Of a stretch of DNA of 64,000 nucleotides, positions 1 to 7,237 are shown piece by piece. Origin of the DNA: JACCTI01 sp038237435 (GTDB lineage Bacteria > Verrucomicrobiota > Verrucomicrobiia > Chthoniobacterales > UBA10450); contig JBBRYT010000003.1 of assembly GCA_038237435.1 (NCBI GenBank), positions 248,001-312,000 on the forward strand, written 5' to 3'. The translations under genes were made by a program, and so were the position numbers. A model generated the notes under the pieces. That model worked only from the letters and a program-made list of their open reading frames with translations, ran no database searches and was not told the DNA's origin. Numbering within the stretch: the stretch's first letter is position 1; each line of letters opens with the position of its first letter.

Positions 1-323
1 ACGTCCCTTTTCCCGCGGCCTGGATCTTCCTGTTTATCGCGATCTTCTTCGCCTTCCTTAACACAGGACCTTCAAACACCGCGCTGGCCAACGTCGCTCC
101 GCCTTCCGTGCGCGCGACCGCTTTCGCGCTCAACATTTTCGTTATTCATCTACTAGGCGACGTCGCGGCTTTTCCGACGATCGGATACATCGGCGGTCAC
201 GCGAATATGCGGATCGCGTTTCTCGTCGTGGGATTCATGATGCTGGTTGCGGGAGTTTTCTGGCTGATCGGGATTCGGTTTCTCGGTGCTGATACCGCGA
301 GAGTAGAGGCGAGCACTCGTTAG
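1..323 (+). CDS. MFS transporter, C-terminal fragment (cut by window edge)
   Basis: The open frame runs in from the left edge (codons from position 3) to a TAG at 321-323, giving about 106 residues. It contains three hydrophobic segments and the loop TGPSNTALANVAPPSVRATA, typical of the last third of spinster-like major facilitator proteins, where conserved Asn/Pro/Arg precede helix 11. It would be an inner-membrane secondary transporter; the substrate cannot be told. The ATG at 108 is internal, not the start. The last codons and the stop lie inside a copy of the dispersed 10-bp word (316-325), so the motif supplies the stop codon. Confidence 0.8.
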   Translation, partial: VPFPAAWIFLFIAIFFAFLNTGPSNTALANVAPPSVRATAFALNIFVIHLLGDVAAFPTIGYIGGHANMRIAFLVVGFMMLVAGVFWLIGIRFLGADTARVEASTR

Positions 324-325
324 GC
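316..325. repeat. Dispersed 10-bp word CTCGTTAGGC / GCCTAACGAG (first of at least 37 copies)
   Basis: Exact copies found by eye start at 316, 1587, 2610, 4098, 4225, 4543, 8147, 9037, 9570, 9798, 10192, 18020, 18671, 19474, 21303, 24780, 25225, 29401, 30000, 30042, 31250, 32691, 32752, 33526, 34322, 37167, 43949, 44019, 44509, 47079, 49819, 52313, 53505, 53909, 53973, 55590 and 63155. Many one-mismatch copies exist (8787, 16382, 19961, 22292, 22416, 28088, 30900, 32293, 33297, 34487, 35406, 37740, 37762, 43560, 54869, 63675). A preceding A, as in CACTCGTTAGGC, is frequent. Thirty exact copies lie inside coding sequence. Confidence 0.95.
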
Positions 326-348
326 ACTTGATTCCTTAGAAACAAAAA

Positions 349-380
349 CAGCAGGAGCAACGCTGTCGTCGCTCCTGCTG
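349..380 (-). terminator. Hairpin terminator between convergent genes
   Basis: A perfect 10-bp inverted repeat (CAGCAGGAGC at 349-358 and GCTCCTGCTG at 371-380) with a 12-nt loop. On the minus strand it is followed by a T-rich run, so it would act as an intrinsic terminator for the leftward gene ending at 421. It may also stop rightward transcription. Confidence 0.65.
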
Positions 381-420
381 CTTGGGATTTGTGCGGGTCT
401 TTATCCCTGCGTGTTATTCG

Positions 421-1497
421 TTATTGGCCAGAAGGCGAAGCGGTTGCTTCTGGGTCGGTGGAACTCTTGGTCTTCGTTTTCTCGACCTTCTTCTCTGATT
501 TCGTAGCGGTGCCGCTTTCGTCAGTCGAAGCAGACTTCGTTGTCGTAGTCGCGCTCGAGCTATCTTTTTTCATCGAAGGTGTCGTTGCGGTCGCTTCAGT
601 GCTGGTGGAGGTGCTGCTCTTCTTTGCCGCCGGCATTGATTCGGAACTAGAGGTCGACGTGCTGCTCTGTGATTTCACTGCCGGAGTCGAAGCAGACATT
701 GCGCTGCTGCTCGAAACAGAGGCGGATGGTTTGGCGGTTGCGGTAGGTGCCACGGACGCGGCAGGGGTGCTCGCAGGCATCGCCGTCGGGCTAAGCGCTG
801 CCTTTGGGCTGGCTGCCATCGTTGCCATAGGTGAAGCGGTCGCGCTCGCCGTCGCCACAGGTGCAACAGTCGCTGTCGGTGCGACAGAAGCCGTCACAGA
901 GGTGGATGTTGCAGCTGCTGGCGCTGCGGTCGGAGCAGTGGAAGCACCATACCCTGATTGGGTAGTCACGCCGGTGCGGTTGCTGCTGCCGCCAATGCCG
1001 ATCGACACACCTACTGCTGGTTGCACGCCGTAGTAGTTGTAAACGCCGCTGATGTAATCAGGCCGGCTATATTCTTCGACGCGGTTGTAATCATAAACCG
1101 GCGCACTGTAGATGCGCTCGCGTTGAATCGTGGTGGTGTAGACCGTTGGGTCCGAGCTGGCAGTGAAAGCCGTCCATGGCATCGCCACGGTTCTGCGCGA
1201 GGTCGTTGTCGTGGTGGTCTTCGAGCCGCCAGTGCTGCCGGCTACGTTGCCGCCGCCGCTGGTTTCGAGGACGGTGTAAGCCATGCAGCCGGTCTGACGA
1301 TCGAGCACGACGTCTTTAATCACGCCGACTTCGGCGCCATCAGAGCCACGGATTTTTGAGCCGATAATTTTACTACTCTGGATGTAGCCGGTGGAGGTCG
1401 ACGAAGTCGTCGAGGTTGACTGGGTCTGTGCGTTGGCCGGAACAAAGGCGAAACCCGCTGCCGCCATAATTGCTCCGAAGAGAATTGATTTTTTCAT
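421..1497 (-). CDS. Secreted PRC-barrel-like protein with Ser/Thr/Ala-rich tail
   Basis: 358 residues from ATG. A clear Sec signal peptide (residues 1-23, ending PANA) is followed by a PRC-barrel-like segment near residues 38-110 (SKIIGSKIRGSDGAEVGVIKDVVLD), a fold used as a small beta-barrel binding module. From about residue 180 to the end the protein is low-complexity Ser, Thr, Ala and Lys with many Ser-Ser and Thr-Thr pairs, probably unstructured and exposed outside the inner membrane. It stands alone between a terminator hairpin and the next leftward gene. No enzymatic motif is visible. Role unknown; surface or periplasmic scaffold is a guess. Confidence 0.75.
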   Translation of the reverse strand: MKKSILFGAIMAAAGFAFVPANAQTQSTSTTSSTSTGYIQSSKIIGSKIRGSDGAEVGVIKDVVLDRQTGCMAYTVLETSGGGNVAGSTGGSKTTTTTTSRRTVAMPWTAFTASSDPTVYTTTIQRERIYSAPVYDYNRVEEYSRPDYISGVYNYYGVQPAVGVSIGIGGSSNRTGVTTQSGYGASTAPTAAPAAATSTSVTASVAPTATVAPVATASATASPMATMAASPKAALSPTAMPASTPAASVAPTATAKPSASVSSSSAMSASTPAVKSQSSTSTSSSESMPAAKKSSTSTSTEATATTPSMKKDSSSATTTTKSASTDESGTATKSEKKVEKTKTKSSTDPEATASPSGQ

Positions 1498-1602
1498 ATG
1501 TGTTAAACGGAAGACGAAGAGCCGCCCCGAATTATTCAGAGCAAAGCCATAACTAATTCGTTAGCCGCGGGCTTTTTGCGCGCCTCGCCTAACGAGTAGT
1601 TC

Positions 1603-3363
1603 TCAGGAATGTTCGTCGAGGTGGACGTCGTAGCGGCGCGCGCGGCCCAGGGCTTCCGCGGCTTCCTGCGCCCGTCCCGCTTTGCTCAACAATTCGCCGA
1701 ACAATTTCCACGAATCGGCGCGGTACCATTGTTCGTGCAGACATTGCCGCAGCTCGAGGATGGCGGCGTCGGTTGAGCCGACCTCGTCGAGCAACTTGAT
1801 GTAACGCTTTTCGATTGACCAATTCGGCGGGCCGGTGCGCGAGGCGAGTCGCATGCGAAGCAAATTCGCACGGCCGCTTTCTTTACTCTCCAAAATTGCG
1901 AGCAACTCATACGCTTGTGCCTCGACCAGCGGCATTTTCGTCGCGCGTTCCAAGAGTGCGTGCGCGGCGGCAAAGTCATTTTGTTTCACGGCCACGGCGG
2001 CGAGATTTAGGATCGCGAGCGGTTGTTCCGGTTCTTTTTGCAGAGCCGCGGACAAATCTTTTTTTGCTTCGTCCAGGTGGTTCTCGCTCGATTCGAGCGC
2101 AGCGAGATTGATGAGCATGCGCGCGGAGTCTCCGCCGTCAGCAATCGTTCGTTCCAGAAAACTGCGTTGATCTTTCCAATCGTGGCAGCGCGCAAAAGTG
2201 CGAACGCCGAGGAATAAACTCCAGCCCGCGAGCAAACAAACTCCCCATCTGTGTCGCGTCAGCGTATATGCGATTGCTACGAAGAGAAACGCAGTCGGCA
2301 AATAAAGCCAGTGTTCAGCGACGGTCGCGTTCAGCAGGACCAAACCGCTAATGGGCAGGTAGGTGATCGCGGTAAAAATGAGAAAGATCGCGATGATACG
2401 ATCGCGTTTCCACGCCCGCACACACCAGAAGATCAGCGCGACCAGAACCAAGAGGCCTGCGATGGTTTGCAATTCGCGCCACGCCGCGCCGGTCATACTA
2501 GCGCTGCTGAAACCGAATGGATGCGTTTCTACGTCGCGATCCATGCGCAGATGAGACGGGAAGATGATTATGCCGGCATATTCAGCAATGGCGCGCGCAA
2601 TCAGAATTGGCCTAACGAGTAGTGGAAGCGATTGCGGCGGAGGCGCCGGCGTGTGCTCGGCCGAAACTCGCAGCACACTGTAAATTACCAGGGTGCAGAC
2701 GATCGCGATTGCCGCGGGGAAAATCGGTTTGGTTTTTCGCTGAAGAAGAAGCAGCGCGATCCAAACGACAGAAAAAACCAGGCCGGCCTCCTTGCTCAGT
2801 GCGCTAAGCAGAAGCAGTAGCGCGCATAATCCATTCAGCAGCCAACCGCGATAACGGTTTTGTGACGCAGCGATCAGGCTAACGTAAAGGCCGGCGAATC
2901 CAAAAAACGCCGCGAGCGAGTCGGCTCTTCCGGAAATGTAAGCGACAGCACTCGTTAGCGCGGGATGAATCGCCCAGACCAAAGCGGCGACGAAAGCGGT
3001 CAGCGTTCCTCGTCGTTCATCGATGGCAAAATTCTTGAGCAATTCCTTCGTGAAAAAGAAAAGCGCACCGGCCGCCAGAAAATGCATCGCCACGCTCGTG
3101 AAATGAAACGCCGACGGCCGAAAACCGAAGGCGGCGTAATCCAAGGTGTAAGTCAGCCGTTGGATTGGCCGATAAAAATCCGACGCGGTCGCATCGGTGA
3201 AAAGAAAATGTTGGAAGCCTTCGGGAATGAGCCGCCAGCTGCGGATGAGCGGATCACGCAGAATGAGCGCAGTATCATCCCAAACGAATCCGTTTCGAAT
3301 CGCGGGCGCGTAAGTGACAAGTGTCGCGAGACCCAAAAGCAGGAGCGAAAGAAATTTTTTCAC
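1603..3363 (-). CDS. Polytopic membrane protein with C-terminal TPR repeats
   Basis: About 586 residues. The N-terminal 400 residues hold many hydrophobic helices and an early luminal loop with WDD (RNGFVWDDTALI), the arrangement of GT-C type glycosyltransferase-like proteins and TMTC-like TPR proteins. The last 180 residues form TPR-type helix pairs (SARMLINLAALESS, EQPLAILNLAAVAV, YRADSWKLFGELLS). I chose GTG at 3363 because it starts a compact signal-anchor (KKFLSLLLLGLA); a TTG at 3384 is also possible. A sugar-transfer role onto protein or envelope polymer is inferred from architecture only. Confidence 0.75.
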   Translation of the reverse strand: MKKFLSLLLLGLATLVTYAPAIRNGFVWDDTALILRDPLIRSWRLIPEGFQHFLFTDATASDFYRPIQRLTYTLDYAAFGFRPSAFHFTSVAMHFLAAGALFFFTKELLKNFAIDERRGTLTAFVAALVWAIHPALTSAVAYISGRADSLAAFFGFAGLYVSLIAASQNRYRGWLLNGLCALLLLLSALSKEAGLVFSVVWIALLLLQRKTKPIFPAAIAIVCTLVIYSVLRVSAEHTPAPPPQSLPLLVRPILIARAIAEYAGIIIFPSHLRMDRDVETHPFGFSSASMTGAAWRELQTIAGLLVLVALIFWCVRAWKRDRIIAIFLIFTAITYLPISGLVLLNATVAEHWLYLPTAFLFVAIAYTLTRHRWGVCLLAGWSLFLGVRTFARCHDWKDQRSFLERTIADGGDSARMLINLAALESSENHLDEAKKDLSAALQKEPEQPLAILNLAAVAVKQNDFAAAHALLERATKMPLVEAQAYELLAILESKESGRANLLRMRLASRTGPPNWSIEKRYIKLLDEVGSTDAAILELRQCLHEQWYRADSWKLFGELLSKAGRAQEAAEALGRARRYDVHLDEHS

Positions 3364-3408
3364 CGAAGCAATGGACAGAAGCAATAAGTTGCGCGTCTAA
3401 GTCAGCAA

Positions 3409-4164
3409 ATGTTTATCGTCGCTCTTCGTCGTTTCCGTTTCCTCGCGCTCGCTCTTTTGGCAAGCAGCGCTTATGCCGCCGGTGTGCCCGAGGATTGCCA
3501 GCAGTTGCTCGTGGCCACCGCGCCGGACTGGAATTCGATGCGTGGGGAAATGCGGATGTTTCAACGCGATCGTGGCGGAAATTGGAGGCAACGCGGAGAA
3601 GCGATCGCGGTCTTGTTTGGGAAAAATGGACTGGCCTGGGGAGTCGGCGTGGCAGGGCAGCACGAACTCGGCCTGCACAAGAAAGAGCGCGACGGCCGAG
3701 CGCCCGCAGGAATTTTTCGGCTGGGGAAAGTTTACACCTACGATGCGCAACTTCCACCCGGTTCCGATTATCCATTTCATCAAGTCGGGGACGGCGACAT
3801 CTGGAGCGACGATCCGCGCTCACCGAATTACAACCGCCACATCGTGATCGATCCGAAAAATCCGCCGGATAATTTTTCGCACGAGAAAATGCGCTCGGGC
3901 GATTTCGCATATCATTGGTTAATTGAAGTGAGGCACAATTCCGATCCGCCGATTCCGGGCGAAGGTAGTGCGATTTTTTTTCATATCCGCCGCGGAATCT
4001 CGCGGCCGACGAGCGGTTGCACGACAATGGCGCAGGAAAATCTCGTGCGCGTGATCCAGTGGCTGCGCGCACCGGCCCAGCCTTGTTACGTGCTTTTGCC
4101 TAACGAGGAATACAAAGAGAAATGGCGACAATGGAATTTACCGCCACCGATCGCCGCGAAATAA
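3409..4164 (+). CDS. L,D-transpeptidase-like (YkuD-fold) secreted protein
   Basis: 251 residues with a signal peptide (1-24, ending AYAA). The C-terminal half carries a YkuD-like active-site arrangement, with His192 in IFFHI and the nucleophile Cys204 in TSGCTTM, matching the family's H-x(n)-[ST]xGC pattern with a divergent ending. Such enzymes make 3-3 peptidoglycan cross-links or attach proteins to the cell wall; the divergent motif makes the exact substrate uncertain. The upstream gene is divergent, so the two may share the short intergenic promoter region. The 10-bp word at 4098 encodes LPNEE near the C terminus. Confidence 0.8.
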   Translation: MFIVALRRFRFLALALLASSAYAAGVPEDCQQLLVATAPDWNSMRGEMRMFQRDRGGNWRQRGEAIAVLFGKNGLAWGVGVAGQHELGLHKKERDGRAPAGIFRLGKVYTYDAQLPPGSDYPFHQVGDGDIWSDDPRSPNYNRHIVIDPKNPPDNFSHEKMRSGDFAYHWLIEVRHNSDPPIPGEGSAIFFHIRRGISRPTSGCTTMAQENLVRVIQWLRAPAQPCYVLLPNEEYKEKWRQWNLPPPIAAK

Positions 4165-4242
4165 CGGTGCAAAAAAACAATTGCGGTTGATCATTGCGCA
4201 GCGCGATTTTTTCCTTACCTTGCGCTCGTTAGGCAAATTCGT

Positions 4243-4536
4243 ATGAAAAAAAGAGTTAATTCCGATTCCGAAGCAAACATTCGCCGTATTGATTCCAAAT
4301 CGAAGGCGAAGAAGCAGACTCACGGATTTCAGGTGCACTTTCTGCGCGGTAGTAACGCAGTGACGAGAATGTTCAGCGATACCGTTTACGGCGGCAAAGA
4401 ACTGGCCCGTCGCGCGGCGCGCAAGTTCAAGCGATCCTCCATGCGCGATTTGCCAGATCGCGTTTTCCGCGGACCGATCGCCTCGAAAAAATCGGCGAAG
4501 AAAAGCAGCGCAAAGCGCGGTAAGTCGCGTCGTTAG
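4243..4536 (+). CDS. Small basic protein with AP2-like motif
   Basis: 97 residues, very rich in Lys and Arg (C-terminal tail KKSAKKSSAKRGKSRR). The central stretch (GFQVHFLRGSNAVTRMFSDT, then YGGKELARRAARKFKR) resembles the three-stranded sheet plus helix of AP2/ERF-type DNA-binding modules, which also occur as short proteins and integrase arms in bacteria. A nucleic-acid-binding role is therefore likely but unproven. It lies alone between two copies of the dispersed word (4225 and 4543). ATG start; no known symbol. Confidence 0.65.
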   Translation: MKKRVNSDSEANIRRIDSKSKAKKQTHGFQVHFLRGSNAVTRMFSDTVYGGKELARRAARKFKRSSMRDLPDRVFRGPIASKKSAKKSSAKRGKSRR

Positions 4537-4546
4537 TCGAAACTCG

Positions 4547-5887
4547 TTAGGCGCGATTGTCGGCAAAGACGCGCCAGCATTCCGCAAATCCGGGAGCGAA
4601 ATCTTCCGGCCGCGCTTTCAGCCATTTCGTCACTAGCTCCGGCGGAAAAAATTCGCCCAGTTCAATCTCGCTTGAGGCTAATTGGAACGGGCCATTATTG
4701 TAACCTCGGTAAAGCCAGATGAACTCTTGGCCGGTGTGTTCCGAAGCCGGGAGCTTCGCTACGCGCTCCAGCACCTGATCCGCGATCCCGAGTTCCTCCT
4801 TTAGCTCTCGTCGGGCGCAGTCATCGTATTCTTCACCGTAATCCACATGACCGGCCGCGCTCGAATCCCACACACCGGGGTGACGGTCCTTCAGGCGCGA
4901 CCGTTTCTGCAGGAAAAGCTCGCCCTCTCTATTAAAAAGAAGGATGTGGACAGCGCGGTGGAGCAAGTTATTCCCATGCACCCTTGCGCGGGTGGCGTGG
5001 CCGATTACGCGATCCTCCCGATCGACGACCGCGAATTCTTCCTGGCTGGCCGCGGATTCATTTATCGCGCGGGCGGGATCGCTAAAATTGGTCAACGCAA
5101 TCCACTGTTGAAGAGATAATTCCTCCGCGCGCGTCTTCGCATCTGCGTTGATCGCGCTCGCCGCGGTCTGCCAATCTGTGAATTCCGCACGGAGAAGTTT
5201 ACCGAGCTGTTTGCGGCGTTGTGAAAATCCTTTTCGAACTAATTCTTTAAACCGTCCCGCATCGCAATCGGGTAACTCATTCAGACCGCGCGGTTCCAAT
5301 TTTACGAACGCCGATTCGACGTCGGGCCGCGGCAAAAAAACACTTGGTGGAATTGTTCGCAGATATTCGACGCGATAATGAAGTTGCATGAACAACGTCA
5401 ACGCTCCGTAGTCTGGGCTGCGCGGATCGGCCGAAAGGCGTCGCGCCATTTCTTTCTGCAACATCAACAACCATAGGGATATCGGACTGGGGTATTTCGC
5501 GAAGCGAAGAAGGATCTGACTCGAAATATTGTAGGGAAGGTTGCCAACAAATTTTACCCGTGGTTGCGCAAACAACGCTCGCACGTCGAACTCAAGCGCA
5601 TCTAGATGGATGACTTCCAGACGCGCGGTGACGAAACGTTCGCGCAAAAATTTTGCCAGCCGTGCGTCCCTTTCGATCGCCAAGACGTGGGCGCCTGAGG
5701 CGAGAAGAAATTCCGTGAGCGCTCCGAGGCCCGGACCGACTTCAACCACGTAATCTTCCGCGGTTAAGCCCGCGCGATCGACGATCCAGCGCGCGAGATT
5801 TTGGTCATGCAGAAAATTTTGCCCGAGCGTTTTGACCGGCGCGACGCCGATCTCGCGCAACGTCGCGTCGATCTCAGAAAGTTTCAT
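4547..5887 (-). CDS. rsmA: 16S rRNA dimethyladenosine transferase (RsmA/KsgA) fused to a Nudix hydrolase
   Basis: 446 residues, against about 270 for ordinary RsmA. Residues 1-270 are RsmA: SAM motif VEVGPGLGA at 48-56, catalytic NLPYN at 117-121, and the C-terminal helical part with FSQRRKQL. RsmA dimethylates two adenines near the 3' end of 16S rRNA. Residues 283-446 form a complete Nudix domain of the isopentenyl-isomerase-like type, with the box G346-x5-E-x7-REL-x-EELGI intact. No stop or frameshift separates the halves. The Nudix substrate is unknown. The TAA stop is contributed by the 10-bp word at 4543-4552. Confidence 0.93.
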   Translation of the reverse strand: MKLSEIDATLREIGVAPVKTLGQNFLHDQNLARWIVDRAGLTAEDYVVEVGPGLGALTEFLLASGAHVLAIERDARLAKFLRERFVTARLEVIHLDALEFDVRALFAQPRVKFVGNLPYNISSQILLRFAKYPSPISLWLLMLQKEMARRLSADPRSPDYGALTLFMQLHYRVEYLRTIPPSVFLPRPDVESAFVKLEPRGLNELPDCDAGRFKELVRKGFSQRRKQLGKLLRAEFTDWQTAASAINADAKTRAEELSLQQWIALTNFSDPARAINESAASQEEFAVVDREDRVIGHATRARVHGNNLLHRAVHILLFNREGELFLQKRSRLKDRHPGVWDSSAAGHVDYGEEYDDCARRELKEELGIADQVLERVAKLPASEHTGQEFIWLYRGYNNGPFQLASSEIELGEFFPPELVTKWLKARPEDFAPGFAECWRVFADNRA

Positions 5888-5922
5888 CGTCCCGCCCGCT
5901 TATTGCGTTGGATTTGCACGCT

Positions 5923-5987
5923 CTATTCACAAAAAGATGTGAACACAATGCGCCGTGGGGCGGTGCGTTATTCACAAGTTATTCGAC
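5923..5987. promoter_or_regulatory. Cluster of DnaA-box-like sites
   Basis: The 121-bp gap between two leftward genes holds TTATTCACA at 5968-5976, a perfect match to the relaxed DnaA box TTATNCACA. Near matches are CTATTCACA at 5923-5931, an inverted partial match around 5938-5946, and TTATTCGAC at 5979-5987. The gap is also AT-richer than its surroundings. It could be a DnaA titration or regulatory site; origin function is not shown. Confidence 0.4.
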
Positions 5988-6008
5988 AGGGCAAGCGCGG
6001 TCGCAAAG

Positions 6009-7166
6009 TTATGACAGGCTTTTCCGCACCGACCGCTTTTTTCGACTACGAAGATAGGTTTGCCGCGCGTCTTTAATAGATACGCCTTCGATAAAATACG
6101 CCGCTGCCGCCCGGCCCAACCCGTAGGTGCCGGCTCCAGCCACCATTCCGCAAACGACGTTGCCCCAACCGGGAAAAAATTTCAGGACCGCGCGCGCCCC
6201 TTCGCGCAGGACCATGCCGGCGCCGACATTCACGCCGATGGCCGCGACGAATTCAGTGGCCGCGCGCAAGCTGCGCTCGCGCCCGGAAATATCCATGATG
6301 CCGGAAATCATCACCAGTTGCAGCGTGGTCAGGATGGGAAGATCGGCCAGCGGGATTGGCTGCATACCGACGGCGCCGCAAATCGCGCTGCTCGACTTGA
6401 TCAACTGCTGCGCGATCTCTCGTTGCGCCTCACGGTCGCGCGAAAGGCGAACCATTCTAATGCGGGCTTCGTTCGGGAGAACGCGTGCGAGTAACGACAT
6501 TAAACGCTGCGCACCGATCGTCGGCGCGACCGTTTCCGATTGGGGAAGTGCGATCTCCATCGCCTGCAAAAATCTTTCACCGATGCGCGGGTGAGCGGTC
6601 AGCGCGGTCTGCAATTTTGCATCAGCTCGGTCTTCGGGCGCGGACTGTCCTTCGCGAGTTTTCGATTTGCCTGTGGGGGAAACGAGCGAGATGCCAATAA
6701 CCTTTGTGGCAGGTTCACCGCTGACATCGAAAGCACTGGCAAGATTTTCCGTGTCGCGCGAAAGGATTGGCCGCGCGCTATTTCCATCCACGAGATGCAG
6801 AAAGATATCGGCGGGTTCGCGCTGCAATTCGGCTTCGATCTGTTTCAATGCGTCGGCATCAGCGCCACGCGCATCGAGCAACGCGATCGTGCCGGCATTG
6901 GCGAGATTGATATTCTGCCAGCGGAAAACTTCTACCAGCGTGTCGCGCAATTCATCGGGATATGCACTGCAAAAAAGCGCGCCGAAAACTTCCTGCACGG
7001 GAAATTTATGCGATCCGGTCAGGACGATCCGGGGCTCGCGTTGTTTCAAAAACAATTCCTTCAGCGGTGTCAGCTCATGCAGGATGGGTTTCTGTAATTT
7101 CTCCGGCAGCTTGTGCAGAAAGCCTTCCAATCGCTCAACGATGTGAAGAAAAAGCGGCTGATTCAT
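6009..7166 (-). CDS. DUF697-type membrane protein with degenerate GTPase-like N-terminus
   Basis: 385 residues. The C-terminal third (about 260-365) has the hydrophobic helices and the PIPLADLPILTTLQLVMISG stretch of DUF697/YcjF-type domains, usually attached to Era/Der-like GTPases. The N-terminal 200 residues look like the remains of such a GTPase fold (RIVLTGSHKFPVQEVFGALF, IALLDARG), but I see no Walker A GxxxxGK[ST]. Nucleotide hydrolysis is thus doubtful. Probably an inner-membrane protein of unknown role. It is separated from rsmA by the DnaA-box-like gap. Confidence 0.6.
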   Translation of the reverse strand: MNQPLFLHIVERLEGFLHKLPEKLQKPILHELTPLKELFLKQREPRIVLTGSHKFPVQEVFGALFCSAYPDELRDTLVEVFRWQNINLANAGTIALLDARGADADALKQIEAELQREPADIFLHLVDGNSARPILSRDTENLASAFDVSGEPATKVIGISLVSPTGKSKTREGQSAPEDRADAKLQTALTAHPRIGERFLQAMEIALPQSETVAPTIGAQRLMSLLARVLPNEARIRMVRLSRDREAQREIAQQLIKSSSAICGAVGMQPIPLADLPILTTLQLVMISGIMDISGRERSLRAATEFVAAIGVNVGAGMVLREGARAVLKFFPGWGNVVCGMVAGAGTYGLGRAAAAYFIEGVSIKDARQTYLRSRKKRSVRKSLS

Positions 7167-7237
7167 GCGGCGCTATTCTCGTTGATTTGTCGCGCGGTCA
7201 CAACTTGCTTGCGCGCGCGACGCTCGTATAACCAGCC

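Noticed and set aside
389..1033. 214-codon plus-strand frame opposite the PRC-barrel gene
   Set aside because: It is the antisense of a Ser/Thr/Ala-rich low-complexity tail, giving Val/Ala/Glu-rich nonsense without a domain.
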